Under the pieces are notes generated by a model. The model was not told the origin of the DNA, ran no database searches, and worked only from the letters and a program-made list of their open reading frames with translations. Both the position numbers and the translations under genes were made by a program. Shown here piece by piece: positions 1 through 7,809 of a DNA stretch of 64,000 nucleotides (position 1 is its first letter; the number at the start of each line of letters is the position of its first letter). Source of the stretch: Catellatospora paridis (lineage in GTDB: Bacteria > Actinomycetota > Actinomycetes > Mycobacteriales > Micromonosporaceae); assembly GCF_009720365.1 (NCBI RefSeq), contig NZ_ML769312.1, positions 1,020,753 to 1,084,752 on the forward strand, read 5' to 3'.

Positions 1-861
1 GCCGTGACCGCGCCGGAGATCGTGCTGGCCGCGATCGCCTCGCGCACCGAGCGGATCAGGCTCGGCACCGCGGTCACCGTGCTCAGCTCGGACGACCCAG
101 TACGGGTGTTCGAGCGGTTCGCGACCCTCGACGCCGTATCCCGCGGCCGGGCCGAGATCATCCTGGGGCGGGGCTCGTTCACCGAGTCGTTCCCGCTGTT
201 CGGCTACGACCTGGCGCAGTACAACGAGCTGTTCGAGGAGAAGCTGGACCTGCTGGCGCAGCTGCTCGACGAGGGGCCGGTCACCTGGCAGGGCAACCTG
301 AGGGCCGGGCTGACCGACCAGCACGTGTATCCGAAGACGGAGTCGGGGCGCATCCGCACCTGGATCGGCGTCGGCGGCAGCCCGGAGTCGGTGGTGCGCG
401 CGGCCGCGTACCAGATGCCGCTCATGCTCGCGATCATCGGCGGACGTCCGGAGCGCTTCGCGCCCTATGTCGACCTGTACCACCGCGCGCTCGCGCAGAT
501 GGAGGCCGACCGGCTGCCCGTCGGCGTGCACTCCCCCGGCCACCTCGCCGAGACCGACGCGCTGGCCCGCGAACAGCTGTGGCCGCACTACCGCAAGATG
601 ATCGACCGGATCGGCCGCGAGCGCGGCTGGCCGCCCACCAACCGCGACCGGTTCGAGGCCGAGGCCGACGAGGGCTCGCTCTACGTCGGCTCACCCGAGA
701 CCGTCGCGAAGAAGATCGCCGCCACGGTACGCACGCTCGGCGTGAGCCGGTTCGAACTCAAGTACAGCGCCGGCACCCTGCCGCACAACAAGCTCATGAC
801 CTCGATCGCCCTCTACGGCGAGCAGGTCATCCCCCGCGTCCGCGACCTCCTCGCTGCCTGA
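1..861 (+). CDS. LLM-class flavin-dependent oxidoreductase, 5' end missing
   Basis: Luciferase-like monooxygenase fold enzyme, expected to use reduced FMN or F420. The reading frame is open from the first base, and the visible product of about 286 residues begins in the middle of the TIM barrel (a segment matching IRLGTAVTVLSSDDPVRV near its start). Family members are usually 330-350 residues, so roughly 50 N-terminal residues lie outside the window. Family marks seen are RGRAEIILGRGSF, which follows the usual 'GR..lglGrG' pattern, and a C-terminal 'YVGSPETVAKKI' stretch typical of this group. It ends in TGA and is followed 30 bp later by an inverted repeat. The substrate cannot be told from sequence. 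Seen: family motifs. Inferred: cofactor. Confidence 0.85.
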   Translation, partial: AVTAPEIVLAAIASRTERIRLGTAVTVLSSDDPVRVFERFATLDAVSRGRAEIILGRGSFTESFPLFGYDLAQYNELFEEKLDLLAQLLDEGPVTWQGNLRAGLTDQHVYPKTESGRIRTWIGVGGSPESVVRAAAYQMPLMLAIIGGRPERFAPYVDLYHRALAQMEADRLPVGVHSPGHLAETDALAREQLWPHYRKMIDRIGRERGWPPTNRDRFEAEADEGSLYVGSPETVAKKIAATVRTLGVSRFELKYSAGTLPHNKLMTSIALYGEQVIPRVRDLLAA

Positions 862-891
862 CCACCCGCGCCCACCCCGCGCATGATCGTC

Positions 892-952
892 CAACTTGCC
901 TGGCACCTGTGCGTATGTTGGAGCGCCATTCCCACAGGTGCCTGGCAAGTTG
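892..952. repeat. 20-bp inverted repeat, REP-like or terminator
   Basis: Two 20-nt arms at 892-911 (CAACTTGCCTGGCACCTGTG) and 933-952 are inverted copies with one mismatch, separated by 21 nt. The element starts 30 bp after the oxidoreductase stop codon. There is no T-run, so it could end transcription only as an actinobacterial stem-only terminator. It could also be an extragenic palindrome present elsewhere in the genome, which cannot be tested inside this window. Confidence 0.6.
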
Positions 953-984
953 AGCGACCTTGACGGCCCGCGCACACTTGGCGG

Positions 985-1290
985 GTGGGTGTCGAGGTGG
1001 CAGCGCTCGTGGACTTGCTGGGTGAGGTGCGGGCGTGGCTGGCCCGGCCGGACAACGACTTCTCCTGGTCGTCCTTCCTGGACGCCGACGCCGCGCTCGT
1101 CGAGCTGGACGGGCTGACCGAACGGGTCCGCGCCGAGGGCAGGGTGCCGTTCGCGCTGTCGGTGCTGTTCGCCCCGACCGGCCCGATCCAGGAGGTGGCG
1201 CTGTCCAGCGGCTGGGGCGACGAGTTCCTCACCCTCGCCGAACGCTTCGACGCCGCTGCCGCCGCCGGGGGCGAAGATCCACCAGCCTAG
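985..1290 (+). CDS. small hypothetical protein
   Basis: A 101-residue, mostly helical soluble protein with a GTG start at 985 and no signal peptide or membrane segment. I do not recognise a family. It reads as coding because third positions are almost all G or C and the frame is clean. It has an acidic, amphipathic helical first half and a hydrophobic strand-rich middle (PFALSVLFAPTGPIQEVAL), which could be a small alpha/beta domain. It converges with the LysR gene 36 bp downstream. The function is unknown. GTG 991 is a possible alternative start. Confidence 0.55.
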   Translation: MGVEVAALVDLLGEVRAWLARPDNDFSWSSFLDADAALVELDGLTERVRAEGRVPFALSVLFAPTGPIQEVALSSGWGDEFLTLAERFDAAAAAGGEDPPA

Positions 1291-1326
1291 GGTTTTCCGG
1301 TTGCCGACGGCTGCCCCGCTCGGCCG

Positions 1327-2214
1327 TCAGCGCAGCGCCTCGGCCGCGGTCGCCTGCACGGCGGTGGTGAGCGCGGCGAGGGCGACCGACTCCAGCCGCC
1401 AGTGCTGCCAGTACAGCGGCACGCTCAGGCGGCTGCCCGGCGCCAGTTCCCGGTATCGGCCTGCGGCCAGGTCGGCGTCCGCGACCTGCTCGGGCACCAT
1501 GCCCCAGCCCAGGCCCAGCCGGATGGCCTCGTCGAACGCGGTCACCGACGGCACGTAGTGGATCGGCGGGTCCGGCTCCTTGCGGGTCAGCGTGCGCAGG
1601 AAGCGGTGCTGGAGCTGGTCCTTGCGGTTGAGCACCAGCATCGGCGCGTCGGCGAGTGCCCGCGGGGTGACCCCGTCGGCGAACCAGTCGGCGTACATGG
1701 CCGGCGCCGCGACGGCCCGGTAATGCATCGCGCCCAGCCGTTGCGAGCGACAGCCCTGCACAGGCACGTTCTGTGCGGTGACCGCGGCCATCACGGTGCC
1801 GCTGCGCAGCAGCTCGGCGGTGTGCTCCTGGTCGTCCTGATGGACGTCGAACAGCAGCCGCAGCCCCGGGGGCACCGCCGCGAGCGCGGGCATGAACCAG
1901 GTCGCGAGGGAGTCGGCGTTGACGACGATGGCGGCCCTGGTCCAGGTGCCGCCGCGGCCGCCGCGGGCGGTGTCCAGGGCTTCGCGTTCGAGCAGCGCGA
2001 TCTGCCCGGCCAGGCGCAGCAAGGGCTCGCCGGCCTCGGTGGCCCGGCACGGCTTGCCGCGGCGGACCAGGATCTGACCGGCGGCCTGCTCCAGCGCCTT
2101 GATCCGCTGGCTGACCGCGGACGGGGTCAGGTTGAGCACCCTGGCGGCAGCGTCGAAGCTGCCCTCGCGTACGACGGCGGCGAACGTCTCCAGCTGTGCC
2201 GAGTCAAGTGTCAC
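1327..2214 (-). CDS. lysG: LysR-type regulator, ArgP/LysG family
   Basis: A 295-residue LysR-type transcription factor. An N-terminal winged helix-turn-helix (about residues 1-60, with VLNLTPSAVSQRIKALEQ) is followed by a periplasmic-binding-like effector domain (about 90-290). The helix-turn-helix and the recognisable 'RRGKPCRATEAGE' linker place it in the ArgP/IciA/LysG branch, whose members activate basic amino acid exporters in response to lysine or arginine. It starts with GTG and is transcribed away from the LysE gene, the classic lysG-lysE arrangement of Corynebacterium. A 26-bp near-perfect palindrome in the shared 71-bp intergenic region is its likely binding site. The effector identity is inferred from the family, not visible. 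Confidence 0.88.
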   Translation of the reverse strand: MTLDSAQLETFAAVVREGSFDAAARVLNLTPSAVSQRIKALEQAAGQILVRRGKPCRATEAGEPLLRLAGQIALLEREALDTARGGRGGTWTRAAIVVNADSLATWFMPALAAVPPGLRLLFDVHQDDQEHTAELLRSGTVMAAVTAQNVPVQGCRSQRLGAMHYRAVAAPAMYADWFADGVTPRALADAPMLVLNRKDQLQHRFLRTLTRKEPDPPIHYVPSVTAFDEAIRLGLGWGMVPEQVADADLAAGRYRELAPGSRLSVPLYWQHWRLESVALAALTTAVQATAAEALR

Positions 2215-2223
2215 ATAAGCGAT

Positions 2224-2249
2224 GCTAATGGTTCTTAAGAAACATTAGC
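2224..2249. promoter_or_regulatory. probable LysG/ArgP operator palindrome
   Basis: A 26-bp palindrome, GCTAATG at 2224-2230 to CATTAGC at 2243-2249 around a TTCTTAAGAA core, with one mismatched pair. It is AT-rich in a GC-rich genome, lies 10 bp from the lysG start and 37 bp from the lysE start, and contains the T-N11-A layout bound by LysR regulators. Confidence 0.6.
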
Positions 2250-2285
2250 TGGAGTGTATCCGGAAAGGGCCGTACCGTCGAGAAC

Positions 2286-2882
2286 ATGATCACTTCGCTG
2301 CTCGCCGGTTTCACGTCCGCCCTGGCGCTGATCGTGGCCATCGGCAGCCAGAACGCCTTCGTGCTGCGCCAGGGCCTGCGCCGGGAGCACGTGCTGCCGG
2401 TCGTGGTGACCTGCGCGGCCGCCGACGCGCTGCTGATCGCGGCCGGGGTCGGCGGGCTCGGCTCGCTCGTCGCCGACCGTCCCGGCCTGCTCGCGGTGAT
2501 CCGCTGGGGCGGGGCCGCGTTCCTGCTCGGATACGCCGTGCTGGCGGCCCGGCGCGCGCTGCGGCCCGGCCGGCTCGACCCGCGCGACGCGGTGGGCACG
2601 CCGCTGCGCGCCACCCTGCTGACCTGCCTGGCGTTCACGTTCCTCAACCCGCACGTGTACCTCGACACGGTGCTGCTGCTCGGCGGCCTGGCCCTGCGCG
2701 ACCCCAGCCGGTGGCTGTTCGCGGCCGGTGCGGCGCTGGCCAGCGTGGTCTGGTTCACCGCGCTCGGCGCGGGAGCGCACCGGCTGGCCCCGGTCCTGGC
2801 CCGGCCCGTGACGTGGCGAGTGCTCGACGCCGTGATCGCGGTGACGATGGCCCTCATCGCGGTCAGGCTGCTGGCCGGCTGA
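2286..2882 (+). CDS. lysE: LysE/ArgO-family amino acid exporter
   Basis: A 198-residue integral membrane protein with about six hydrophobic segments, expected to export lysine or arginine across the cytoplasmic membrane. The N-terminus carries the family signature GSQNAFVLRQGLRREHVLPVV at about residues 19-38, and a middle segment LTCLAFTFLNPHVYLDTVLLLG holds the conserved NPHVYLD box seen in LysE/ArgO. Its length matches the family (about 200-235). It is divergently transcribed from the LysR gene, which supports substrate-induced export. The ribosome site is weak (GAGAAC before ATG). It is one of the best-supported calls in the window. Confidence 0.92.
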   Translation: MITSLLAGFTSALALIVAIGSQNAFVLRQGLRREHVLPVVVTCAAADALLIAAGVGGLGSLVADRPGLLAVIRWGGAAFLLGYAVLAARRALRPGRLDPRDAVGTPLRATLLTCLAFTFLNPHVYLDTVLLLGGLALRDPSRWLFAAGAALASVVWFTALGAGAHRLAPVLARPVTWRVLDAVIAVTMALIAVRLLAG

Positions 2883-2951
2883 GCCGCCGAGCGCGGGCGT
2901 GTCGCGGCCGACGCGCAGCACCCGGGGACGTGATGTGGTCACGTCGCCGCA

Positions 2952-2966
2952 GAGATGCATCATCTC
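2952..2966. promoter_or_regulatory. short inverted repeat upstream of catalase
   Basis: GAGATG and CATCTC separated by CAT form a perfect 6-bp inverted repeat 130 bp ahead of the catalase start. It may be an operator for an oxidative-stress regulator, but no cognate regulator gene is adjacent, so the assignment is tentative. Confidence 0.25.
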
Positions 2967-3095
2967 GGGCAAAATGGGTAACCGAGAGCGAAGAAGATCT
3001 CCGGGAAGCCGTGCGCCCGATCGCTGCCGCGAGCGGTCCGAAAGGTCCGCGCGCCGCCTGGCGTGGGCGCCCGTGAGGGAAAGGAACACTCTCCG

Positions 3096-4619
3096 ATGAC
3101 CGCACAAGACCGCCGTCCCACGACGACGGATGCCGGCATCCCCGTCGCCAGCGACGAGCACTCGCTGACCGTCGGCCCGGACGGTCCCCTGCTCCTGCAG
3201 GACCACTACCTGCTCGAGCAGATGGCCAACTTCAACCGCGAGCGCATCCCGGAGCGCCAGCCGCATGCCAAGGGCGGTGGGGCGTTCGGGACGTTCGAGG
3301 TGACGCAGGACCGCAGCGCCCATACCCGGGCCGGGGTGTTCCAGCCGGGTGCGAAGACCGACGTGCTCATCCGGTTCTCGACCGTCGCCGGGGAGCGCGG
3401 TAGCCCGGACACCTGGCGCGACCCGCGAGGTTTCGCGGTCAAGTTCTACACCGGCGAAGGCAATCTGGACATCGTCGGCAACAACACGCCCGTCTTCTTC
3501 ATCCGGGACCCGCTCAAGTTCCAGCACTTCATCCGGTCCCAGAAGCGCCGGGCGGACAACAACCTGCGCGACCACGACATGCAGTGGGACTTCTGGACAC
3601 TGTCGCCGGAGTCGGCGCACCAGGTCACCTGGCTGATGGGCGACCGCGGCATTCCGCGCAGCTGGCGGCACATGAACGGCTACAGCAGCCACACCTACAT
3701 GTGGATCAACGCGCGGGGCGAGCGGTTCTGGGTCAAGTACCACTTCAAGACCGACCAGGGCATCGAGTTCTTCACCCAGGACGAGGGCGACCAGATGGCG
3801 TCCGCGGACACCGACTACCACCAGCGGGACCTCTACCAGCACATCGCCGCCGGCGAGTTCCCGAGCTGGACCCTGCACGTGCAGATCATGCCGTTCGAGG
3901 ACGCCAAGACCTACCGGTTCAACCCGTTCGACCTCACCAAGGTGTGGCCGCACGGCGACTACCCGCTGCACGAGGTCGGCCGGATGACGCTGAACCGCAA
4001 CGTGTCCGACTACCACACCGAGATCGAGCAGGCCGCGTTCGAGCCCAACAACCTCGTCGCGGGGACCGGGCTGTCGCCGGACAAGATGCTGCTCGCCCGC
4101 GGGTTCAGCTACGCCGACGCGCACCGGGCCCGGCTCGGCGTGAACTACAAGCAGATCCCGGTGAACGCGCCCAAGGTGCCGGTACACAGCTACTCCAAGG
4201 ACGGCGCGATGCGCGTCGTCAACGTGTCCGATCCGGTGTACGCGCCGAACTCCTACGGCGGCCCGCAGGCGCAACCGGGGCTGACCGACGACGGCGGGCT
4301 CTGGTATTCCGACGGCGAGATGGTCCGCGCGGCATACACCCTGCGGCCTGACGACGACGACTGGGGACAGGCCGGGACGATGGTCCGCGAGGTGCTCGAC
4401 GACGCGGCCCGGCAGCGGCTGGTAGACAACATCGTCGGGCACCTGCTCAACGGGGTGAGCGAGCCGGTGCTGGAGCGGGCGTTCCAGTACTGGCACAACG
4501 TCGACAAGGAACTCGGCGACCGGATCGAGGCCGGCGTCCGCGCCAAGCAGGGCGAGAAGGATCCGAAGGCCGCCAAGCAGGGCAACCCCGCCCGCACCAG
4601 CATGCAGCAGAAGGCCTGA
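3096..4619 (+). CDS. katA: monofunctional haem catalase
   Basis: Dismutates hydrogen peroxide to water and oxygen in the cytoplasm. The product of 507 residues fits small-subunit clade catalases. Visible family marks are the distal-side histidine in [13 protein letters not shown] (about residue 57), the substrate-channel segment [20 protein letters not shown], and the proximal haem tyrosine region [20 protein letters not shown] (about 335-355). The start at 3096 is chosen over an in-frame upstream GTG because GAGGGAAAGGA sits just ahead of it and the protein then begins at the usual place. No FurA- or CatR-like regulator gene is adjacent; a small inverted repeat at 2952 could be the operator. 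The gene appears monocistronic. Confidence 0.96.
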   Translation: MTAQDRRPTTTDAGIPVASDEHSLTVGPDGPLLLQDHYLLEQMANFNRERIPERQPHAKGGGAFGTFEVTQDRSAHTRAGVFQPGAKTDVLIRFSTVAGERGSPDTWRDPRGFAVKFYTGEGNLDIVGNNTPVFFIRDPLKFQHFIRSQKRRADNNLRDHDMQWDFWTLSPESAHQVTWLMGDRGIPRSWRHMNGYSSHTYMWINARGERFWVKYHFKTDQGIEFFTQDEGDQMASADTDYHQRDLYQHIAAGEFPSWTLHVQIMPFEDAKTYRFNPFDLTKVWPHGDYPLHEVGRMTLNRNVSDYHTEIEQAAFEPNNLVAGTGLSPDKMLLARGFSYADAHRARLGVNYKQIPVNAPKVPVHSYSKDGAMRVVNVSDPVYAPNSYGGPQAQPGLTDDGGLWYSDGEMVRAAYTLRPDDDDWGQAGTMVREVLDDAARQRLVDNIVGHLLNGVSEPVLERAFQYWHNVDKELGDRIEAGVRAKQGEKDPKAAKQGNPARTSMQQKA

Positions 4620-4774
4620 CCAAGGTCTGCGCGGTACGGCGACACGGCCGGCATCGCCTCCACGGCTCGTTGACAAACATTCCGTGGAAAGCGATGCTGG
4701 CCGCATGCCGGGCCCGGTCAGCGCCCCCGGCGAATGATCGCTTGACGGCCCGACCCCGGCGAGGACGACGACGC

Positions 4775-5119
4775 ATGACCGATCCGACGCCTGACGTCGT
4801 CACCGGTGTGCCCAGCAGCCCCGGCCGGGCCAGCGGGCCCGCGAGAGTGGTGCGGTCCCTCGCCGACTTCGCCCGCGTGCGGCCCGGCGATGTGCTCGTC
4901 TGCCGGACCACCGATCCGGCCTGGACTCCCCTGTTCCGGCTCGCCGCCGCCGTCGTCGCCGAGACCGGTGGGCTGCTCAGCCACGCGGCGATCGTCGCCC
5001 GCGAGTACCGGATCCCCGCCGTGGTCGGCGCCTCCGGCGCGATGACCCGGCTGGTCGACGGAGCACGCATCTCCGTCGACGGCACGCTCGGCACCGTCGC
5101 GGCGGACGAGACACCCTGA
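4775..5119 (+). CDS. stand-alone PEP-utilising enzyme mobile (phosphohistidine) domain
   Basis: A 114-residue protein that is nothing but the swivelling phosphohistidine domain of PEP synthase/PPDK-type enzymes. The motif TGGLLSHAAIVAREYRIPAV contains the phospho-accepting histidine at residue 70. The N-terminal nucleotide-binding and C-terminal PEP-binding domains are absent, so it must act with a partner or on a separate enzyme. ATG 4775 is preferred over an upstream in-frame start because the extra N-terminus is unlike the family. Its TGA overlaps the ATG of the next gene (ATGA), so the two are translationally coupled. Upstream, TTGACA at 4670 followed 17 bp later by GATGCT could be its promoter. 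The biochemical role is unknown. Confidence 0.8.
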   Translation: MTDPTPDVVTGVPSSPGRASGPARVVRSLADFARVRPGDVLVCRTTDPAWTPLFRLAAAVVAETGGLLSHAAIVAREYRIPAVVGASGAMTRLVDGARISVDGTLGTVAADETP

Positions 5120-5715
5120 TGCCCCACCCGTCGTCCCCGGACCTGCTGGTGCTGCACGCCGTCCGGCTCAAGGGATTCGCCGAGACCGACGCCCTCGCCG
5201 CCCGCTTCGGCCTGGACGCCGCGCAGGCCCACGAGGACCTGCTCGACGCCGAGGCGTACGGGTGGGTCACCCGGGCCGCCTTCGCCGGCTTGAAGGGCTG
5301 GTCGCTGACCGAGGCGGGCCGCCGCCGCAACGAGACCGGGCTGCGGGAGGAACTCGACCGGGTCGGCGCCCGCGAGCCCGTCGCCGCCGTCCACGACGAC
5401 TTCCTCCCGCTCAACGGGCAGGCGACCCAGGCCTTCACGGCCTGGCAGCTCGGATCCATGGCCGCCCCAGCGCCCGCGCCCACCGGCGACGTCCTCGGGC
5501 AGCTCGCCGGGATCGCGGACGGCCTCCACCCGCTGGAGCAGCGGCTGACCGCGCACCTGATTCGGTTCGACGGCTACCACCGCCGCTTCGCCGGTGCGCT
5601 CGCCCGTGCCGCGGCCGATCCGGTGTGGATCACCGGCATGGAGGTCGACTCCTGCCACCGGATCTGGTTCGAGCTCCACGAAGACCTCATCGCGACCCTC
5701 GGTATCTCCCGCTAG
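5119..5715 (+). CDS. winged-helix-like protein coupled to the phosphohistidine domain
   Basis: A 198-residue soluble protein. The first 70 residues look like a winged helix (LLVLHAVRLKGFAETDALAA, then a helix with DAAQAHEDLLDAEAYGWV and LTEAGRRRN), as in small transcriptional regulators. The remainder is helical, with LEQRLTAHLIRFDGYHRRF, and has no clear family. Its start codon overlaps the stop of the stand-alone phosphohistidine protein, so the pair probably works together. One possibility is that the helical part is the domain recognised by the phosphohistidine protein. DNA binding is inferred from fold-like features only. Confidence 0.7.
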   Translation: MPHPSSPDLLVLHAVRLKGFAETDALAARFGLDAAQAHEDLLDAEAYGWVTRAAFAGLKGWSLTEAGRRRNETGLREELDRVGAREPVAAVHDDFLPLNGQATQAFTAWQLGSMAAPAPAPTGDVLGQLAGIADGLHPLEQRLTAHLIRFDGYHRRFAGALARAAADPVWITGMEVDSCHRIWFELHEDLIATLGISR

Positions 5716-5783
5716 GCGAGCGGCCCCGGCGGCGGGTCGGTCAGTTGACTGTGCGGTGGCGAGCCGACGGTTAATCTTCCCGC

Positions 5784-6206
5784 GTGGACTTCCTGGAGCT
5801 GCGCGCCGTCGTGCCTGGACCACGCGCCTTCCTCGACGGCGTCGACCCCACGACGGGCGAGCAGGTCCACACGACCATCTACAGCGGACACGTCAGCCTG
5901 GCTCGATCCACGGCCTTCCGCGGTGCGGTGCGCCTCGACGACCTGCAGGAGATCTCGGTCTTCCTGCCGGACAGCCTGCCCTACCCGCAGCCGCCGCCGG
6001 CACTGTCGGTGGAACTCAGCGTGCGCCGTTTCCGCAGCACCGCCAACATCGCCGCGGTGCACGTCGGCGCGTGCGACGAGCGCATCGAGGTGGCGGCCGA
6101 CCCGCGCGGCGGCGAACGCTGCTGGCTGCGGCTGACCTTCCGGACGCCGATCTACTCCCACGACCTCGTGGAGATCAACTACCGGGTGACGGCCCAGTCC
6201 CGGTGA
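5784..6206 (+). CDS. hypothetical protein, beta-rich
   Basis: A 140-residue soluble protein with a GTG start at 5784. The sequence is strand-rich, with a proline-rich turn DSLPYPQPPPALSVELSVRR and C-terminal WLRLTFRTPIYSHDLVEINYRV, suggesting a single beta-sandwich or C2-like domain. No signal peptide and no catalytic motif are visible, and I do not recognise the family. It lies between the winged-helix gene and an SGNH hydrolase on the same strand with short gaps, but nothing ties it functionally to either. Confidence 0.6.
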   Translation: MDFLELRAVVPGPRAFLDGVDPTTGEQVHTTIYSGHVSLARSTAFRGAVRLDDLQEISVFLPDSLPYPQPPPALSVELSVRRFRSTANIAAVHVGACDERIEVAADPRGGERCWLRLTFRTPIYSHDLVEINYRVTAQSR

Positions 6207-6252
6207 ACGCCGCGTGGACGACCGCGTCTGGGCCGCTGTTAGCATCCGCGGC

Positions 6253-6987
6253 ATGGGCCAGATCGCCGTACGTGCCAGCCGTCCCCTCGCGTATGCGCTG
6301 GCACCGGTACTGATCACGCAGGGCGTCCGGGTCCGCCGCCGGACCCCCGTGCTGCCCGAGGCCGGCGGCGACCGGCACGGCGTCGAGGGCGCCGGACCCC
6401 GCGAAACACTGGCGGTGCTGCTGCTCGGCGAGTCGACCGCCGCCGGTGTCGGCGTGTCCGAGCAGTCCGACGGGCTGGCCCCCGCACTGGCCGCGGGCCT
6501 GGCCCGGCACAGCGGACGCCAGGTGACCTGGCGAGTCGCCGCGCGGACCGGGTCGAACGCCCGGCAGGCGTTGCGTGGCCTGCTGCCACCGGTGTCCGGC
6601 GACTCATACGACGTCGTGGTGGTCGCGCTCGGCGTCAACGACGTGCTGGAGATGCGGTCGGCGCGAGCGTGGCAGCGGGACGTCACCGCGCTTGTCACGG
6701 CGCTCGAAAGGTGCTTGCGCCCGGGCGGTCGCGTCGTTCTGGCCGGTGTTCCGGATCTCTCCGGATTCCCGTCGCTGCCCCAGCCGACGCGAGCGGTGCT
6801 GGCGAGGCACGCGCGGCACCTCGATCTTCGCCTCGATCGGGTCGCCGCGGCCGCACCGTCCACGGTCCACGTGCCCTCACCGCGGATCGACAGCCCCGAC
6901 CTCTACGCCGAGGACGGTTTCCACCCCAGCGCCGCGGGTTATCGCATGTGGGCGGACCACCTCATGAACGCCACCACAACTGCCTGA
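6253..6987 (+). CDS. SGNH/GDSL-type hydrolase
   Basis: A 244-residue esterase/lipase-fold enzyme. Block I is LLLGESTAAGVG, with Ser as nucleophile in a GES variant of the GDS motif. VVVALGVNDV is block III, with the oxyanion Asn, and DGFHPSAAGY carries the catalytic Asp and His near residue 230. There is no convincing signal peptide, so it is probably cytoplasmic or membrane-associated through a hydrophobic N-terminus (RPLAYALAPVLI). ATG 6253 is chosen over in-frame GTG 6214 because it gives a more usual N-terminus. Such proteins act on acyl esters; the substrate here is unknown. Confidence 0.85.
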   Translation: MGQIAVRASRPLAYALAPVLITQGVRVRRRTPVLPEAGGDRHGVEGAGPRETLAVLLLGESTAAGVGVSEQSDGLAPALAAGLARHSGRQVTWRVAARTGSNARQALRGLLPPVSGDSYDVVVVALGVNDVLEMRSARAWQRDVTALVTALERCLRPGGRVVLAGVPDLSGFPSLPQPTRAVLARHARHLDLRLDRVAAAAPSTVHVPSPRIDSPDLYAEDGFHPSAAGYRMWADHLMNATTTA

Positions 6988-7034
6988 ACCGCGGCTGGGG
7001 TGGTGCGTTCCCGGTGCCGAGGTGCAAGGATGTC

Positions 7035-7400
7035 GTGACCGGTCGCTGCAGCTATGTGGGTGGTGAAGTGGTGCCGTTCCGTTTCAGCACGGAGCCGCTG
7101 TCAGACCGCGTCGTGCTGCGCCTGGTCGGCGACTGCGACCGGTCCAGTCTGCTGGAACTGCAGCAGGCGATCAGGTCCGCGCTGGCGGAACACCCCGCGG
7201 TGCAGCTCGACCTCACCGCCGTCGGCTTCCTCGACTCCAGCGGCATCCACGCCATGGTCACCGGATACCGCCACGCCACGCAGCACGGACGCACTCTGTA
7301 CCTCACCGGAGCCAGCGGCCTGGTCTCCCACGTGCTGAAACTGACCGGAGTCGCCGAACTGCTGGCCCCACCGACCCCTGGACACGGCCATGAGCACTGA
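7035..7400 (+). CDS. STAS-domain anti-sigma factor antagonist
   Basis: A small STAS protein of the SpoIIAA/RsbV type, about 121 residues. Its partner-binding serine lies in FLDSSGIHAMVTG, the conserved phosphorylation site, and the C-terminal VLKLTGVAELL helix is typical. In partner switching the unphosphorylated form binds an anti-sigma kinase and frees a sigma factor. The start is uncertain: GTG 7035 follows AAGGA by 4 nt, while GTG 7056, 7068 or 7071 would give a trimmed N-terminus. Its 3' end overlaps the start of the HATPase gene by 11 bp, and a SpoIIE-type phosphatase lies convergently just beyond, so the three form a switch module. Confidence 0.85.
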   Translation: MTGRCSYVGGEVVPFRFSTEPLSDRVVLRLVGDCDRSSLLELQQAIRSALAEHPAVQLDLTAVGFLDSSGIHAMVTGYRHATQHGRTLYLTGASGLVSHVLKLTGVAELLAPPTPGHGHEH

Positions 7401-7794
7401 GCCGCCCACCTTCGCCGCCGAACCGCACCGCATCGCCTACCACGAGCCCGGCGACCTGGGGACGCTGCGCACCTACGTCACCTCGTACGCGGAACGGGCG
7501 GGCCTGCCGCCGTCCCGCTCCGGGCTGCTGGCGCTCGCCGTCAGCGAGCTGGCCACCAACACCCTGATGTACACGGCCGGCGGCGGCACCATGGTGCTGT
7601 GGGCGGAGCCTGGCGAGATCGTCTGCGAGCTGCACGATCAGGGCCCCGTCGACGTCCGGCCGGCGGCGGCCCGGATGCCGGCGGCGGACGCGCCCAGCGG
7701 GCGTGGGCTGGCGCTCGTGGACGAGGTCTGCGACGAGGTCCGCACATACAGCACCGCCCAGGCGACCGTGGTCCAGGTGCGGATGCGGCTGTGA
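7390..7794 (+). CDS. HATPase anti-sigma factor / serine kinase (RsbW-like)
   Basis: A 134-residue GHKL ATP-binding protein. The N-box is AVSELATNTLMY, the G1 box is CELHDQGPVD and the G2 region is GRGLALVDEVCDEV. Single-domain proteins of this kind act as anti-sigma factors that phosphorylate an STAS antagonist. It is translationally linked to the STAS gene upstream (11-bp overlap). Only 15 bp separate its stop codon from that of the convergent PAS-SpoIIE phosphatase, the enzyme expected to reverse its phosphorylation. The sigma factor controlled is not in this window. Confidence 0.88.
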   Translation: MSTEPPTFAAEPHRIAYHEPGDLGTLRTYVTSYAERAGLPPSRSGLLALAVSELATNTLMYTAGGGTMVLWAEPGEIVCELHDQGPVDVRPAAARMPAADAPSGRGLALVDEVCDEVRTYSTAQATVVQVRMRL

Positions 7795-7809
7795 TCGGCG
7801 ACCGGCCGG

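Noticed and set aside
2235..4706. An 823-codon open frame antisense to the catalase and lysE genes
   Set aside because: It is a GC-rich shadow of well-supported genes on the other strand, with low-complexity composition and no family motif.
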